DNA of 64,000 bases, taken from assembly GCF_032452875.1 (NCBI RefSeq), contig NC_083869.1, forward strand, positions 80,098,501 through 80,162,500, written 5' to 3'. The notes beneath the pieces are model-generated. The model saw nothing but the letters and a program-made list of their open reading frames with translations. It was not told where the DNA came from and did not search any database. This document shows, piece after piece, positions 11,831-22,285 of this stretch; the stretch's first letter is position 1; each line of letters starts with the position of its first letter. Origin of the DNA: Bos javanicus. Its lineage: Eukaryota > Chordata > Mammalia > Artiodactyla > Bovidae. Made by a program: the position numbers and the translations under genes.

Positions 11831-12469
11831 ATGAAGAAAAAGAAAAAATATAAAACCACCCCAAAATTAAGTGAATTTTTCCATTGCCGTTAGTTGGGAA
11901 GGCTGTGTCTCACAGAGGTCACGGGGTGATTTGACATAGCAAACTTACGTCTAGGGGACTTTGGGTTAAGTGTCCTCCAATTTATTGTAACCTTTCATGA
12001 ACAGTAGGTTTATTTTTTTTAAAATCAGTAAACAGAACAGCAATAAGCTTTGTCCCTATTCTCCCAGAAGTGATGAGAAAATAGAGTTATGTGTTTTCTC
12101 TAGCAAAAGCATAGCTTGATGTTACCTAAAACATCTTTGTACTTTATCAGGGCAATAAATTTCTATGAATCAGTTAGGCAGCATGACAAGATATATGACT
12201 CTGAATTGTTTATTTATGCTACCTACTAAGTCCTACTATTTAGGTGGAATCTTTTAGACATGTTGATGCTTGCATTTACAGGCACTTCAAGACATTTTCT
12301 TGCATACTGAAGATGATAAATGTTTGGTTTGTAAAATGTAAGTGAATAAATTAGAGTAACATTAAATTGCACTATGAGTATTCAAATAGCTAAATCTAGA
12401 CTGTGAACTTGTATGCTGTTTATAGATTTAGAGCAGGAAGATCTTCATCAGGAATATCCTAGAATTCTG

Positions 12470-12890
12470 CCTTCTCTGTTAATTTCCTACATCCTCTCAT
12501 GCCTTTAAATAAACTGATGACTCCAAAATGTATATCTGTAGCCCACACCTCTCCCCGAACTCCAGGTATATATTTCAATAGCCTACGGAAAAGCTTTACT
12601 TGACAAATAGGTATCTCAAACTTATCATGTCCCAGGATAAATTCCTGATTTCCACGTCCACAGACTTTTTCTACTCACAGTTTTCCTGTCTCAATAAATG
12701 TCTACTTCTTTCTTCTACTCACCTTAGTCCCAGATCTTGGGGTCATCCTTGGTACCTCTGTCTTTTGCATCCCACGGCCAATCCATTATCAAATCCTTCC
12801 AACTCTACTTTCAAAATATATTCAGAAATGTGTTTCTTATGACATGCACCACTACCACTGTGGATCAAGCTGCCATTTTCTTTATTTCAA
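12470..12890 (+). mobile_element. L2 LINE remnant (RT C-terminal region)
   Basis: The plus strand still reads as a decayed L2 reverse-transcriptase segment. The frame at 12,600-12,842 includes TNRYLKLIMSQDKFLIS, which follows the L2 pattern 'NR-LKLN-SK-LLI' downstream of the YADD motif. Upstream bases 'gatgactccaaaatgtatat' fit the region just after YADD. It is very old and broken. Bases 12,891-13,128 are unassigned. Confidence 0.7.
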
Positions 12891-13728
12891 TATGAATGCA
12901 AACATAAAAATTGCCAAAATAGTTATAAAGAGCTACTGCACACTGAATATCCAGATTTACAAATGTTACACATTTTTCTTCAATTCCTTTTTATTTCACT
13001 CATTTCCCTTTTCTTCCCTCTCTCAAACATATAAACATAACACAAACACACAGACTATATACATGTAATTTATTCTGAAATTTAATTATTTGATTAAAGT
13101 GGTTTCTACCTGGTTTTTCCGTGTTAAGTCAGTTCAGTTCAGTTCAGTCGCACAGTCGTGTCCGACTCTTCGCGACCCCACGAATCACAGCACGCCAGGC
13201 CTCCCTGTCCATCACCAACTCCCGGAGTTCACTCAAACTCACGTCCATCGAGTCGGTGATGCCATCCAGCCTTCTCATCCTCTGTCGTCCCCTTCTCCTA
13301 CTGCCCCCAATCCCTCCCAGCATCAGGGTCTTTTATAATGAGCTAATTCTTCGTATGAGGTGGCCAAAGTATTGGCATTTCAGCTTCAGCATCAGTCCTT
13401 CCAGTGAATACCCAGGACTGATCTCCTTTAGGATGAACTGGTTGGATCTCCTTGCAGTCCAAGGGACTCTCAGGAGTCTTCTCCAACACCACAGTTCAAA
13501 AGCATCAATTCTTCGGCACTCAGCCTTCTTCACAGTCCAACTCTCACATCCATACATGACCACTGGAAAAACCATAGCCTTGACTGCTGCTATTACTGTC
13601 ACTTAAACTTGACAAGTGGACCTTTGTTGGCAAAGTAATGTCTCTGCTTTTGAATATGCTATCTAGGTTGGTCATAACTTTCCTTCCAAGGAGTAAGCGT
13701 CTTTTGATTTCATGGCTGCAATCACCAT

Positions 13729-13970
13729 CTGCAGTGATTTTGGAGGCCCCCAAAATAAAGTCTGACACTGTTTCCACTGTTTCCCCATCTATTTCCCATG
13801 AATGGTTGGGACCATGGTCTTAGTTTTCTGAATGTTGAGCATTAAGCTAACTGCAGTGATTTTGGAGGCCCCCAAAATAAAGTCTGACACTGTTTCCACT
13901 GTTTCCCCATCTATTTCCCATGAATGGTTGGGCCACGGTCTTAGTTTTCTGATGTTGAGCATTAAGCTAA
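13729..13970. repeat. 122-bp tandem duplication inside BovB
   Basis: Copy 1 (13,729-13,850) and copy 2 (13,851-13,970) both start with 'ctgcagtgattttggaggcc' and end with 'gagcattaagctaa'. They differ mainly by two single-base deletions and one substitution in copy 2. The other BovB copies in this window carry the segment once, so this is a private duplication in this element. It lies just after the YADD region in coding orientation and disrupts the frame. Confidence 0.93.
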
Positions 13971-13975
13971 CTTTT

Positions 13976-14872
13976 TTACTCTTTCACTTTCACCAGGAGG
14001 CTTTTTAGTTCCTCTTCACTTTCTGCCATAAGGGTGGTGTCATCTGCATATCTGAGGTTACTGATATTTCTCCTGGCAATCTTGATTCCAGCCTGTGCTT
14101 CTTCCAGCCCAGCGTTTCTTATGATGTACTCTGCATGTAAGTTAAGTAAGCATGGTGACAATATACAGCCTTGACGTACTCCTTTTCCTATTTGGAACCA
14201 GTCTGTTGTTCCATGTCCAGTTCTAACTGTTGCTTCCTGACCTGCATACAGGTTTCTCAAGAGGCAGGTCAGGAGGTCTGGTATTCCCATCTCTTTCAGA
14301 ATTTTCCACAGTTTATTGTGATCCCCACAGTCAAAGGCTTTGGCATAGTCAATAAAGCAGAAATAGATGTTTTTCTGGAACTCTCTTGCTTTTTCAGTGA
14401 TCCAGTGGATGTTGGCAATTTGATCTCTGGTTCTTCTGCCTTTTCTAAATCCAGCTTGGACATCTGGAAGTTCACGGTTCACATATTGCTGAAGCCTGGC
14501 TTGGAGAATTTTGAGCATTACTTTGCTAGTGTGTGAGATGAGTGCAATTGTGTGGTAGTTTGAGCATTCTTTGGCATTGCCTTTCTTAGGGATTGGAATG
14601 AAAACTGACCTTTTCCAGTCCTGTGGACACTGCTGAGTTTTCCAAATTTGCTGGCATATTGAGCACAGCACTTTCACAGCATCATCTTTCAGGATTTGAA
14701 ATAGCTCAACTGGAATTCCATCACCTCCACTAGCTTTGTTCATAGTGATACTTTCTAAGGCCCACTTGACTTCACATTCCAAGATGTCTGGCTCTAGGTG
14801 AGTGATCACACCACTGTGATTATCTTGGTTGTGAAGATCTTTTTGTACAGTTCTTCTGTGTATTCTTGCCAC
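13976..14872 (-). pseudogene. BovB reverse transcriptase fragment (298 codons)
   Basis: The longest uninterrupted BovB frame in the window. It spans the fingers and palm of the reverse transcriptase that would copy BovB RNA at the nuclear target site. Visible motifs in order are 'SVFIPIPKKGN' (~residues 88-98), 'AGFRKGR', 'FIDYAKAFD' (motif A, catalytic D), 'GVRQGCILSPCLLN' (motif B) and 'LRYADDTTLM' (motif C with YADD). It has CGDH after motif A where the copy at 17,814-18,373 has CVDH. The endonuclease is missing and the C-terminal region is displaced by the tandem duplication, so it is a relic despite intact catalytic residues. Confidence 0.88.
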
Positions 14873-15255
14873 CTCTTCTTAATATCTTCTGCTTCTGTTA
14901 GATCCATACCATTTCTGTCCTTTATCGAGCCCATCTTTCCATGAAATGTTCCCTTGGTATCTCTAATTTTCTTGAATAGATCTCTAGTCTTTCCCATTCT
15001 GTTGTTTTCCTCTATTTATTTGCATTGATCGCTGAGGAAGGCTTATCTCTCCTTGCTATTCTTTGGAACTCTGCATTCAGATGGTTATATCTTTCCTTTT
15101 CTCCTTTGCTTTTTGCTTCTCTTCTTTTCACAGCTATTTGTAACCTCCTCAGACAGCCATTTTGCTTTTTCGCATTTCTTTTCCATGGGGATGGTCTTGA
15201 TCCCTGTCTCCTGTACAGTGTCATGAACCTCCTATGTAAAGGTGCTATTTCTCAT

Positions 15256-15453
15256 AGCTCAGATGGTAAAGAATCTGCCTGCAATGCAGGAGACTTGGGT
15301 TCCGTCCCTGGGTTAGGAAGACCCCCTGGAGAAGGAAATGGCAACCCACTCCAGTATTCTTGCCTGGGAAATCCCATGGACAGAGGAGCCTGATGGGCTA
15401 TAGTCTATGGGGTCACAAAGAGTCAGACATAACTGAGTGACTAACACACACAC
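15256..15453 (+). mobile_element. Bov-tA SINE
   Basis: Forward Bov-tA starting at 'agctcagatggtaaagaatc', lacking the first few head bases, and ending in a short (ca)n tail. The 9-bp pair atttctcat (15,247-15,255) and attcctcat (15,454-15,462) differs by one base and is a probable target-site duplication. It sits just beyond the truncated 5' end of the BovB on its left. Confidence 0.9.
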
Positions 15454-15829
15454 ATTCCTCATCAAAATTTTAACAACAGTATTATTTTCCATTGATACTT
15501 TCCAAATTTCATCATTCCTTCTAAATTTATAGAAGGTTGTCATTATTCTGTAAAAAAGAAATTCCCCATCTCCCATTTATTTATGTATTATGTATTTCTT
15601 TATATCGGTATGAACTCAGGGACAAATTTTATTGAGTGTATAATATTCTATTACTTTTATTATGTATTTTGATGTCCAACAGAAGGATTATCCTTCTGTA
15701 TTTTACATCTACATATAAGTCAATAATATATGTTACTATTTCCTTTAAAAGTCAGCAATCTTTAAGGTAAATTAAGAGATTAAAATATTATTTTTAATTT
15801 TTTACCATTTGGGTGCTCTTTATTCTTTC

Positions 15830-16076
15830 TTATAAATCTGTGTTTCTCTCTGGTGTTCTTTCTCTTCTTTTTGCAAACAAATCTTCTCTTGTCATTTATA
15901 GTAGTACAGGTCTGCCATCCTATACTCTCTCTGTTCTCCTTCTGGAACTACAAATACATAGGTAATACCTCACTTGATATTGTCCCTTAGTACATTTAAA
16001 CTTTATTAATTTTTGAAAACCTTTTTTTCCTTCTGTTCTGTGGTTTAGATCACTTCTATTGATCTGTCTTGAAGGT
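15830..16076. mobile_element. Ancient L1, left half of a split copy
   Basis: Pyrimidine-rich sequence with 'ctgttctccttctggaac', and 'cacttctattgatctgtctt' at its right end, matches an old L1 block also seen at about 41,840-42,480. It continues directly at 18,374 once the inserted BovB is removed. Orientation relative to L1 transcription was not established. Bases 15,463-15,829 are AT-rich and unassigned. Confidence 0.5.
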
Positions 16077-16707
16077 TCAGTTCAGTTCAGTCGCTCAGTC
16101 CAACTCTTTGTGACCCCATGGACTGCAGCAGCAAGTCCTTCCAGTCATCACCAACTCCCGGAGTTTACTCAAACTCATGTCCATTGAGTCGGTGATGACA
16201 TCCAACCATCTCATCCTCTATTTTCCCCTTCTCTTCCCTCCTTCAGTTTTTCCCAGCATCAGGGTCTTTTCAAGTGAGTCAGTTCTTTGCATCAGGTGGC
16301 CAAAATATTGGAGTTTCAGCTTCAGTATCAGTCCTTCCAATGAATATTCAGGACTGATTTCCTTTAGGATGGACTGGTTGGATCTGCTTGCAGTCCAAGG
16401 GACTCTCAAGAGTCTTCTCCAACACCACAGTTCAAAAGCATCAATTCTTCAGTGCTCAGCTTTTTTTAAAGTCCAACTTTCATGTCCATACATGACCACT
16501 GGAAAAACCATAGCCTTGACTAGACAGACCTTTGTTGGCAAAGTAATGTCTCTACTTTTTAATATGCTGTCTCGGTTGGTCATTAACTTTCCCTCCAAGA
16601 AGTAAGCGACTTTTAATTTCATGGCTGCACCATCTGCAGTGATTTTGGAGCCCTAAAAGTAAAGTCTGTCACTGTTTCATCATCTATTTGCCATGAAGTG
16701 ATGGGAC

Positions 16708-17420
16708 TAGAGTACATCATGAGAAACGCTGGGCTGGAAGAAGCACAAGCTGGAATCAAGATTGCCGGGAGAAATATCAATAACCTCAGATATGCAGATG
16801 ACACCACCCTTATGGCAGAAAATGAAGAGGAACTAAAAAGCCTCTTGATGAAAGTGAAAGTGGAGAGTGAAAAAGTTGGCTTAAAGCTCAACATTCAGAA
16901 AATGAAGATCATGGCATCTGGTCCCATCACTTCATGGCAAATAGATGGGGAAACAGTGGAAACAGTGTCAGACTTTATTTTTTTGGGCTCCAAAATCACT
17001 GCAGATGGTGACTGGAGCCATGAAATTAAAAGACACTTACTCCTTGGAAGAAAAGTTATGACCAACCTAGATAGCATATTCAAAAGCAGAGACATTACTT
17101 TGCCAACAAAGGTCCATCTAGTCAAGGTTATGGTTTTTCCAGTGGTCATGTATGGATATGAGAGTTGGACTGTGAAGAAAGCTGAGTGCCGAAGAATTGA
17201 TGCTTTTGAACTGTGGTGTTGGAGCAGACTCTTGAGAGTCCCTTGGACTGCAAGGAGATCCAACCAGTCCATTCTGAAGGAGATCAGCCCTGGGATTTCT
17301 TTGGAAGGAATGATGCTAAAGCTGAAACGCCAATACTTTGGCCACCTCATACGAAGTGTTGACTCATTGGAAAAGACTCTGATGCTGGGAGGGATTGGGG
17401 GCAGGAGGAGAAGGGGATGA
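16708..17420 (+). pseudogene. BovB RT C-terminal frame with premature TGA
   Basis: An open frame of about 238 codons read through the nested BovB. It begins at the truncated RT and includes 'NLRYADDTTLMAE' followed by the C-terminal RT thumb and tail region (ETVETVSDFIFLGSKITADG, VFPVVMYGYESW). It stops at a TGA at 17,418-17,420. The copy at 29,053-29,691 reads CAA there and continues to 'SRTQLSD', so the stop is probably a CAA-CGA-TGA decay. It cannot be functional because the endonuclease and most of the RT are absent. Confidence 0.9.
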
Positions 17421-17573
17421 CAGAGGATGAGATGGCTGGATGGCATCACGGACTCGATGGACGTGAGTCTGATTGAACTCCGGGAGATGATGATGGACAG
17501 GGAGGCCTGGCGTGCTGGGATTCATGGGGTCGCAAAGAGTCGGACACAACTGAGCGACTGAACTGAACTGAAC
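16708..17573 (+). mobile_element. BovB LINE nested in reverse BovB
   Basis: An 866-bp 5'-truncated BovB in forward orientation, from just upstream of the YADD region to the terminal '(aactg)n'. The perfect 9-bp duplication tgatgggac at 16,699-16,707 and 17,574-17,582 shows that it inserted into the reverse BovB. Removing the insert and one duplication restores a continuous host element. This is the youngest layer of the nest. Confidence 0.97.
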
Positions 17574-17813
17574 TGATGGGACCGGATGCTATGATCTTAG
17601 TTTTCTGAATGTTGAGTTTTAAGCCAACTTTTTCACTCTCCTCTTTCACTTTCATCAAGAGGCTCTTTAGTTCTTCCTTTCTTTGCTTTCTTTGCTTACT
17701 GCTATAAGAATGGTGTCATCTACATATCTGAGGTTATTGATATTTCTCCTGGCAGTCTTGATTCCAGCTTGTGCTTCATCCAATCCAGTGTTTCTTATGA
17801 CGTACTCTGCATA

Positions 17814-18373
17814 TCAGTTAAATAAGCAGGATGACACTATACAGCTTTGACATACTCCTTTCCCTGTTTGGAACAAGTCTATTGTTCCATGTCCAATTCT
17901 AACTGTTGCTTCCTGACCTGCATACAGATTTCTTAAGAGGCAGGTCAGTATTCCCATCTCTTGAAGAATTTTCCACAGTTTGTGGTGATCCACACAGTCA
18001 AAGGCTTTGGCATAGTCAATAAAGAAGAAATAGATGTTTTTCTGGAACTCTCTTGCTTTTTTGATAATCCAACAGATGTTGGCAATTTGATCTCTGGTTC
18101 CTCTGCCTTTTCTAAAACCAGCTTGAACATCTGGAAGTTCACGGTTCACATGTTGTTGAAGCCTGGCTTGGAGAATTTTGAGCATGACTTTACTAGTGTA
18201 TGAGATGAGTGCAATTGTGCAATAGTTTGAGCATTCTCTGGCATTGCCTTTCTTTGGTATTGGAATGAAAACTGACCTTTTCCAGTCCTGTGGCCACTGC
18301 TGAGTTTTCCAAATTTGCTGACATATTGAGTGCAGGACTTTCACAGCATCATCTTTTAGGATTTGAAATAGGA
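17814..18373 (-). pseudogene. BovB reverse transcriptase fragment
   Basis: Minus-strand open frame in the host BovB, extending a little beyond the element into flanking L1 (to 18,428). It carries 'SVFIPIPKKGN', 'AGFRKGRGTRDQIANI', 'FIDYAKAFDCVDH' (motif A) and 'GKGVCQSC', where the other copy has 'GVRQGC', so the motif B region is mutated. The frame is cut at 17,814 before YADD. It is inactive. Confidence 0.88.
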
Positions 18374-18800
18374 TCTTGAAGGTCACAGACTCTTTTTTTC
18401 TGCTATTCCAGTCTGTAGGTAAGTCCATCTAGTGACGTTTTCATTTGTGATATTATGCTTTTCAGTCTAGAACTTTATAATCTTTTTCATAGTTATCATT
18501 TTTACTGTTGAGATTCACCAAGAATTATGGCTACTTTTCCTTTAAGTCATTTAATACACTTATAATAGCTGCTTTAAAGGTCTTGTTCATTAATTCCACT
18601 ATCTGATCATCTTGGGCATCTGTTGATTGCTTTTATTCTTTACCTTGGGTCACATTTTTCTCTTCCTTCACATGTCTAGTAATTTGGATTTCAAGCTGAT
18701 CATTGTGGATAATATATCTTGGAGAATCTTGGATTTTGTTATCCAGTTATTTTATGATAATTTACTTGGCTAAACTTAAACTCCAAACTCTTCCTCCCCT
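18374..18800. mobile_element. Ancient L1, right half of a split copy
   Basis: Continues the L1 at 15,830-16,076 after the BovB. The join 'gtcttgaaggtcacagactc' reads through as one block when the BovB is removed. Later text (aatagctgctttaaaggtct, ttgggtcacatttttctc) parallels the L1 at 41,840-42,480. The right boundary is uncertain. Bases 18,801-19,289 show nothing I can name. Confidence 0.5.
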
Positions 18801-19289
18801 TTTGTGAGCAATAGTTAAAATTTCTGATCAGTTCTTATAGTCTTCTTCCTATTGTTTTCCTCTGAACTTTTTTACCCCATATGTTTGTAGTCCAGGATTC
18901 CACCAAGAAGTTGAATGAAATTTGTATGCAGAATTTTGGGATCCCCATGCTGTGGCATCTTTTTTTTCTGAGATTTCTTTGCTCAATTTCCAGCTACTCT
19001 CATAGCCTCTAAATTCTGTCTGATTCTTCAAACCAGTAAGACTGCTTTCTGAGTGAGTTCTAGCTGCCCTGTGTTACGTGGACTGGAGCTTGCTGTCCAG
19101 TGAAAACCCACAGTCTACTTAGTGTGATTCCTTTCTTAAAAGGGTTGTATTCTCTCCAGTTTCCCCCTGCTTCTGATCAATTGACAGTGCCCTAAAATTC
19201 TTTAAAAACATTTTGTTTAGAGGTTATAACTATTATCTGTGAGAGGTTTAACCGATACATGTTCCTCTGCCATTCTCGGAACCAGAACC

Positions 19290-19975
19290 TGCCATCATTT
19301 CTTACCTAGACTATAGCAATGGCCATCTCATGGGCCTCCTTGCCCCAACTCTTACCCTTTCAGCCTGTTTTCTTTTGAGAAGTCTGAAGTATTCCTTTAA
19401 CATTGAAGTCATCTCATTTCACTTTCATGGTCAGAACCCTCTATTTATTTCTCACCTCATTCAAGTAAAAGCAAAATTCTCTGCAATGACCTACAAAGCC
19501 CTCTACCATCTGGCCTCTCATTGTCTCTCTAACTGTATCTCATGTTCTGCTCCAGGAACACTTGGCTCCTTGCTGTGCTAGTACACAGTAAATACACTCC
19601 TATCTCAGGGCATTAGTCCTGGCTATACCCTCTGCCTCAAATGCTGTTCCTTCAGATATCCACCTTGCATATTCCTTCACTTCTTGCTTCAGGTCTGGCT
19701 CAAACATCACCTTCTCAGTGAGGCCCTGAGCATTGAAGTAAGCATGCAGTCCCTTCTCTTCCCCTCTCTCCATTTCTTATCTGTTTTCCTTAATATATTT
19801 TCTTTATAATACTTATCATCATCTAAAATATTTTCATTTTACCCTTTTGTTTATTTTCTACTTCTACTGGAAAAAATGAGCTCCTCAAAGGCAAGTTTTT
19901 GTCTCTTCTGTTCATTGCTGCCTCCCCAATGTCAGAACAGTGCCTGGCCGTTAAGAACTGCTCATTGGACATTGT
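19290..19975 (+). mobile_element. L2 LINE 3' region
   Basis: Blocks in L2 order are 'gcaatgacctacaaagccct', 'atctggcctctcattg', 'catcaccttctcagtgaggc' and 'gaacagtgcctggccg'. They span the late ORF and 3' UTR of the ancient L2 LINE on the plus strand. It is highly diverged and the frames here are chance. Confidence 0.65.
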
Positions 19976-20214
19976 TCAAAGGAGACCAAATAGCTTTGGA
20001 TCATCCTCCTTTGCAGGTAGGTCTTTACTTAAACAAATTAGTGATGAAGTTTGATTTCTCCTAACTAGGGATCAGGTGATGTGGTAGGTCTACCAACCTG
20101 TTACTGTAAGACAAACCTATGTTCTTTCAGTTCCGGATATGAAGAGCAGCAATAATACACAGCATTTTACCTAAAGACCTGTCTTAACTTTTAATTTGTA
20201 TGGTAGTTTAGACT

Positions 20215-20370
20215 CAGTGTAATACAAAACTCAGAGGCTTTGGTGTTGGACAAAAGTAGCCGCTCTGGGCTACTTGGCACCTCTGAGCCTCAGTTTTCTT
20301 ACCTGAAAGTGGGATAATGGCCATTACCTAGACTTATTAGTTGAGATTAGGTGAGTTTGACTGACAAAAA
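20215..20370 (+). mobile_element. MIR SINE remnant
   Basis: The core 'ctgagcctcagttttcttac' followed by 'gggataatggccattacc' is the forward MIR core and central region. It is an old, non-coding SINE. Bases 20,371-20,936 show nothing convincing. Confidence 0.65.
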
Positions 20371-20936
20371 TCCAAAATAATGAAGAATCAAACAAGATAA
20401 AAGTTACTCTCTCTCTCATATATAGTCTGGAGGTTGGTCCAGAGCAGGTATAGCACTCCATGCCATTAAGGCCTCATTTCATCATGTGACTCTGTCCATA
20501 GTAGCCTGAAGTTCCAGGGTGGCTGCTCCTGCTCCAGCTTCTGTATCTACTCTCCAGCTAACTGCAAGAAGGGAAGAAGCAAAGTCTCAAAGTCTACCAC
20601 AACACATTTATCCAATAATCAGAATGTAGATAAATACACATAAAATGTAGTGTTTATTTTGGAGGCTAACAGGTCACTTGAAAATGCTATTAACCATGGC
20701 AAAAGGGAAGAATGAATGTTACAGGGCAAATGGTAGCCTGCCATTCTAGCTAATTGTAAAGATTAAATGATTCCCAAGGATCATGATATCTTGAAAGCAC
20801 TTAAACTATTAACTATCTTCTCCCTTTTCTACACTAAATCATCTCTTGGCCTTTCCCTTTTAAGAAAATGAACATTCTTTAATCCTTTTCTTCTGGTTCT
20901 TGTTTATTACACATTTCTTTTTTTAATCAGTAGTTA

Positions 20937-21886
20937 CTTTATTTTTGTTTTTTTTTTATTTTATTTTTAAACTTTACAATATTGTATTAGTTTTGCCAAA
21001 TCTCGAAATGAATCTGCCACAGGTATACATGTGTTCCCCATCCTGAACCCTCCTCCCTCCTCCCTCCCCATACCATCCCTCTGGGTCATCCCAGTGCACC
21101 AGCCCCAAGCATCCAGTATCGTGCATCAAACCTGGACTGGCAACTCGTTTCATACATGATATTATACATGTTTCAATGCCATTCTCCCAAATCTCCCCAC
21201 CCTCTCCCTCTCCCACAGAGTCCATAAGACTGATCTATACATCAGTGTCTCTTTTGCTGTCTCGTACACAGGGTTATTGTTACCATCTTTCTAAATTCCA
21301 TATATATGCATTAGTATACTGTATTGGTGTTTTTCTTTCTGGCTTACTTCACTCTGTATAATAGGCTCCAGTTTCATCCACCTCATTAGAACTGATTCAA
21401 ATGTATTCTTTTTAATGGCTGAGTAATACTCCATTGTGTATAGGTACCACAGCTTTCTTATCCATTCATCTGCTGATGGGCATCTAGGTTGCTTCCATGT
21501 CCTGGCTATTATAAACAGTGCTGCGATGAACATTGGGGTACACGTGTCTCTTTCCCTTCTGGTTTCCTCAGTGTGTATGCCCAGCAGTGGGATTGCTGGA
21601 TCATAAGGCAGTTCTATTTCCAGTTTTTTAAGAAATCTGCACACTGTTCTCCATAGTGGCTATACTAGTTTGCATTCCCACCAACAATGTAAGAGGGTTC
21701 CCTTTTCTCCACACCCTCTCCAGCATTTATTGCTTGTAGACTTTTGGATTGCAGCCATTCTGACTGGCGTGAAATGGTACCTCATAGTGGTTTTGATTTG
21801 CATTTCTCTGATAATGAGTGATGTTGAGCATCTTTTCATGTGTTTGTTAGCCATCTGTATGTCTTCTTTGGAGAAATGTCCATTTT
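20937..21886 (-). mobile_element. Ruminant L1 (L1-BT type), 3' end
   Basis: A 5'-truncated reverse L1. The T-rich tail complement is at 20,937-20,975, then the ruminant 3' UTR (aactttacaatattgtatta, gaatctgccacaggtatac), then the end of ORF2. It breaks off near 21,886. The adjacent 'tacagttgatttacaacatt' at 21,893 looks like a separate old L1 3' piece. No target-site duplication was confirmed. Confidence 0.9.
21291..21854 (-). pseudogene. L1 ORF2 C-terminal fragment with in-frame stop
   Basis: Two minus-strand frames (21,660-21,854 and 21,291-21,644) lie in the same reading frame and are separated by an in-frame TAG at 21,660-21,662. Together they read as the L1 ORF2 C-terminus: the cysteine-rich 'CWRGCGEKGTLLHCWWECKL' then 'TVCRFLKKLEIELPYDPAIP' and 'DEWIRKLWYLYTMEYYSAIK'. 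ORF2 normally supplies endonuclease and reverse transcriptase for retrotransposition. Only its last ~190 codons remain. Confidence 0.92.
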
Positions 21887-22081
21887 TGAAGTACAGTTGA
21901 TTTACAACATTATATTAGTTTCTAGTATATGATTTCTTGCACATTTCTGCTGTAGTTTTCTAAGCCTCCTCCAACTCTTACAGGCAGAGATGAAATCTAA
22001 TCAAACCAATCTAAATAGAGCTGTTCCAGGTCTCGTTAAGCCACTGTTGCACATTTTTGGTCAGACCTGTCATCCCTATGC

Positions 22082-22285
22082 GTGCATGCTAAATTGTTTC
22101 AAACATGTCTAACTCTTCGCAACCCCATAGACTGTAGCCCACCAGGCTCCTTTGTCCATGGGATTCTCCAGCAAGAATACTGGAATGGGTTGCATGCCCT
22201 CCTCCTGGAGATCTTCCCTACCCAGGGATCGAACCCATGTCTCTTATGTCTCCAGCATTGGCATATGGGTTCTTTAAGACTAGCA
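22082..22285 (-). mobile_element. Bov-A/Bov-tA SINE, diverged
   Basis: Reverse SINE from 'gctaaattgtttcaaacatg' through 'ccatgggattctccagcaag' to 'cccagggatcgaacccatg'. The tRNA-like end is degraded and small deletions are present. No target-site duplication is clear. Confidence 0.88.

Larger units (their letters stand above)
13129..15231 (-). mobile_element. BovB LINE (RTE class), 5'-truncated
   Basis: A reverse-strand BovB of about 2.1 kb. Its 3' terminus lies at the left as a (cagtt)n run followed by 'cgcacagtcgtgtccgac', and it runs leftward through the C-terminal region from the reverse transcriptase. The 5' end is lost near 15,231 (a full BovB is about 3.2 kb). The coding strand is broken into frames at 13,333-13,602, 13,544-13,777, 13,976-14,872, 14,806-14,997 and 15,012-15,224, so it is inactive. 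It contains a tandem duplication at 13,729-13,970. No convincing target-site duplication; 'tgttaag' at 13,122-13,128 and 'tgtaaag' at 15,235-15,241 is only weak. Confidence 0.97.
16077..18373 (-). mobile_element. BovB LINE, host of a nested BovB
   Basis: Reverse-strand, 5'-truncated BovB with its 3' terminus at 16,077. It ends at 18,373 inside the reverse-transcriptase region. A perfect 10-bp duplication tcttgaaggt lies at 16,067-16,076 and 18,374-18,383, marking its own insertion into an older L1. It was later split by a plus-strand BovB at 16,708-17,573. Outside that insert about 1.4 kb of BovB remains. Coding capacity is lost. Confidence 0.97.

Noticed and set aside
13121..13606. 161-codon plus-strand open frame
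   Set aside because: It is the antisense strand of the BovB C-terminus. The coding strand is minus.
16895..17449. 184-codon minus-strand open frame
   Set aside because: Antisense shadow of the nested forward BovB. The same frame appears over other BovB copies (16,177-16,605 and 29,058-29,594).
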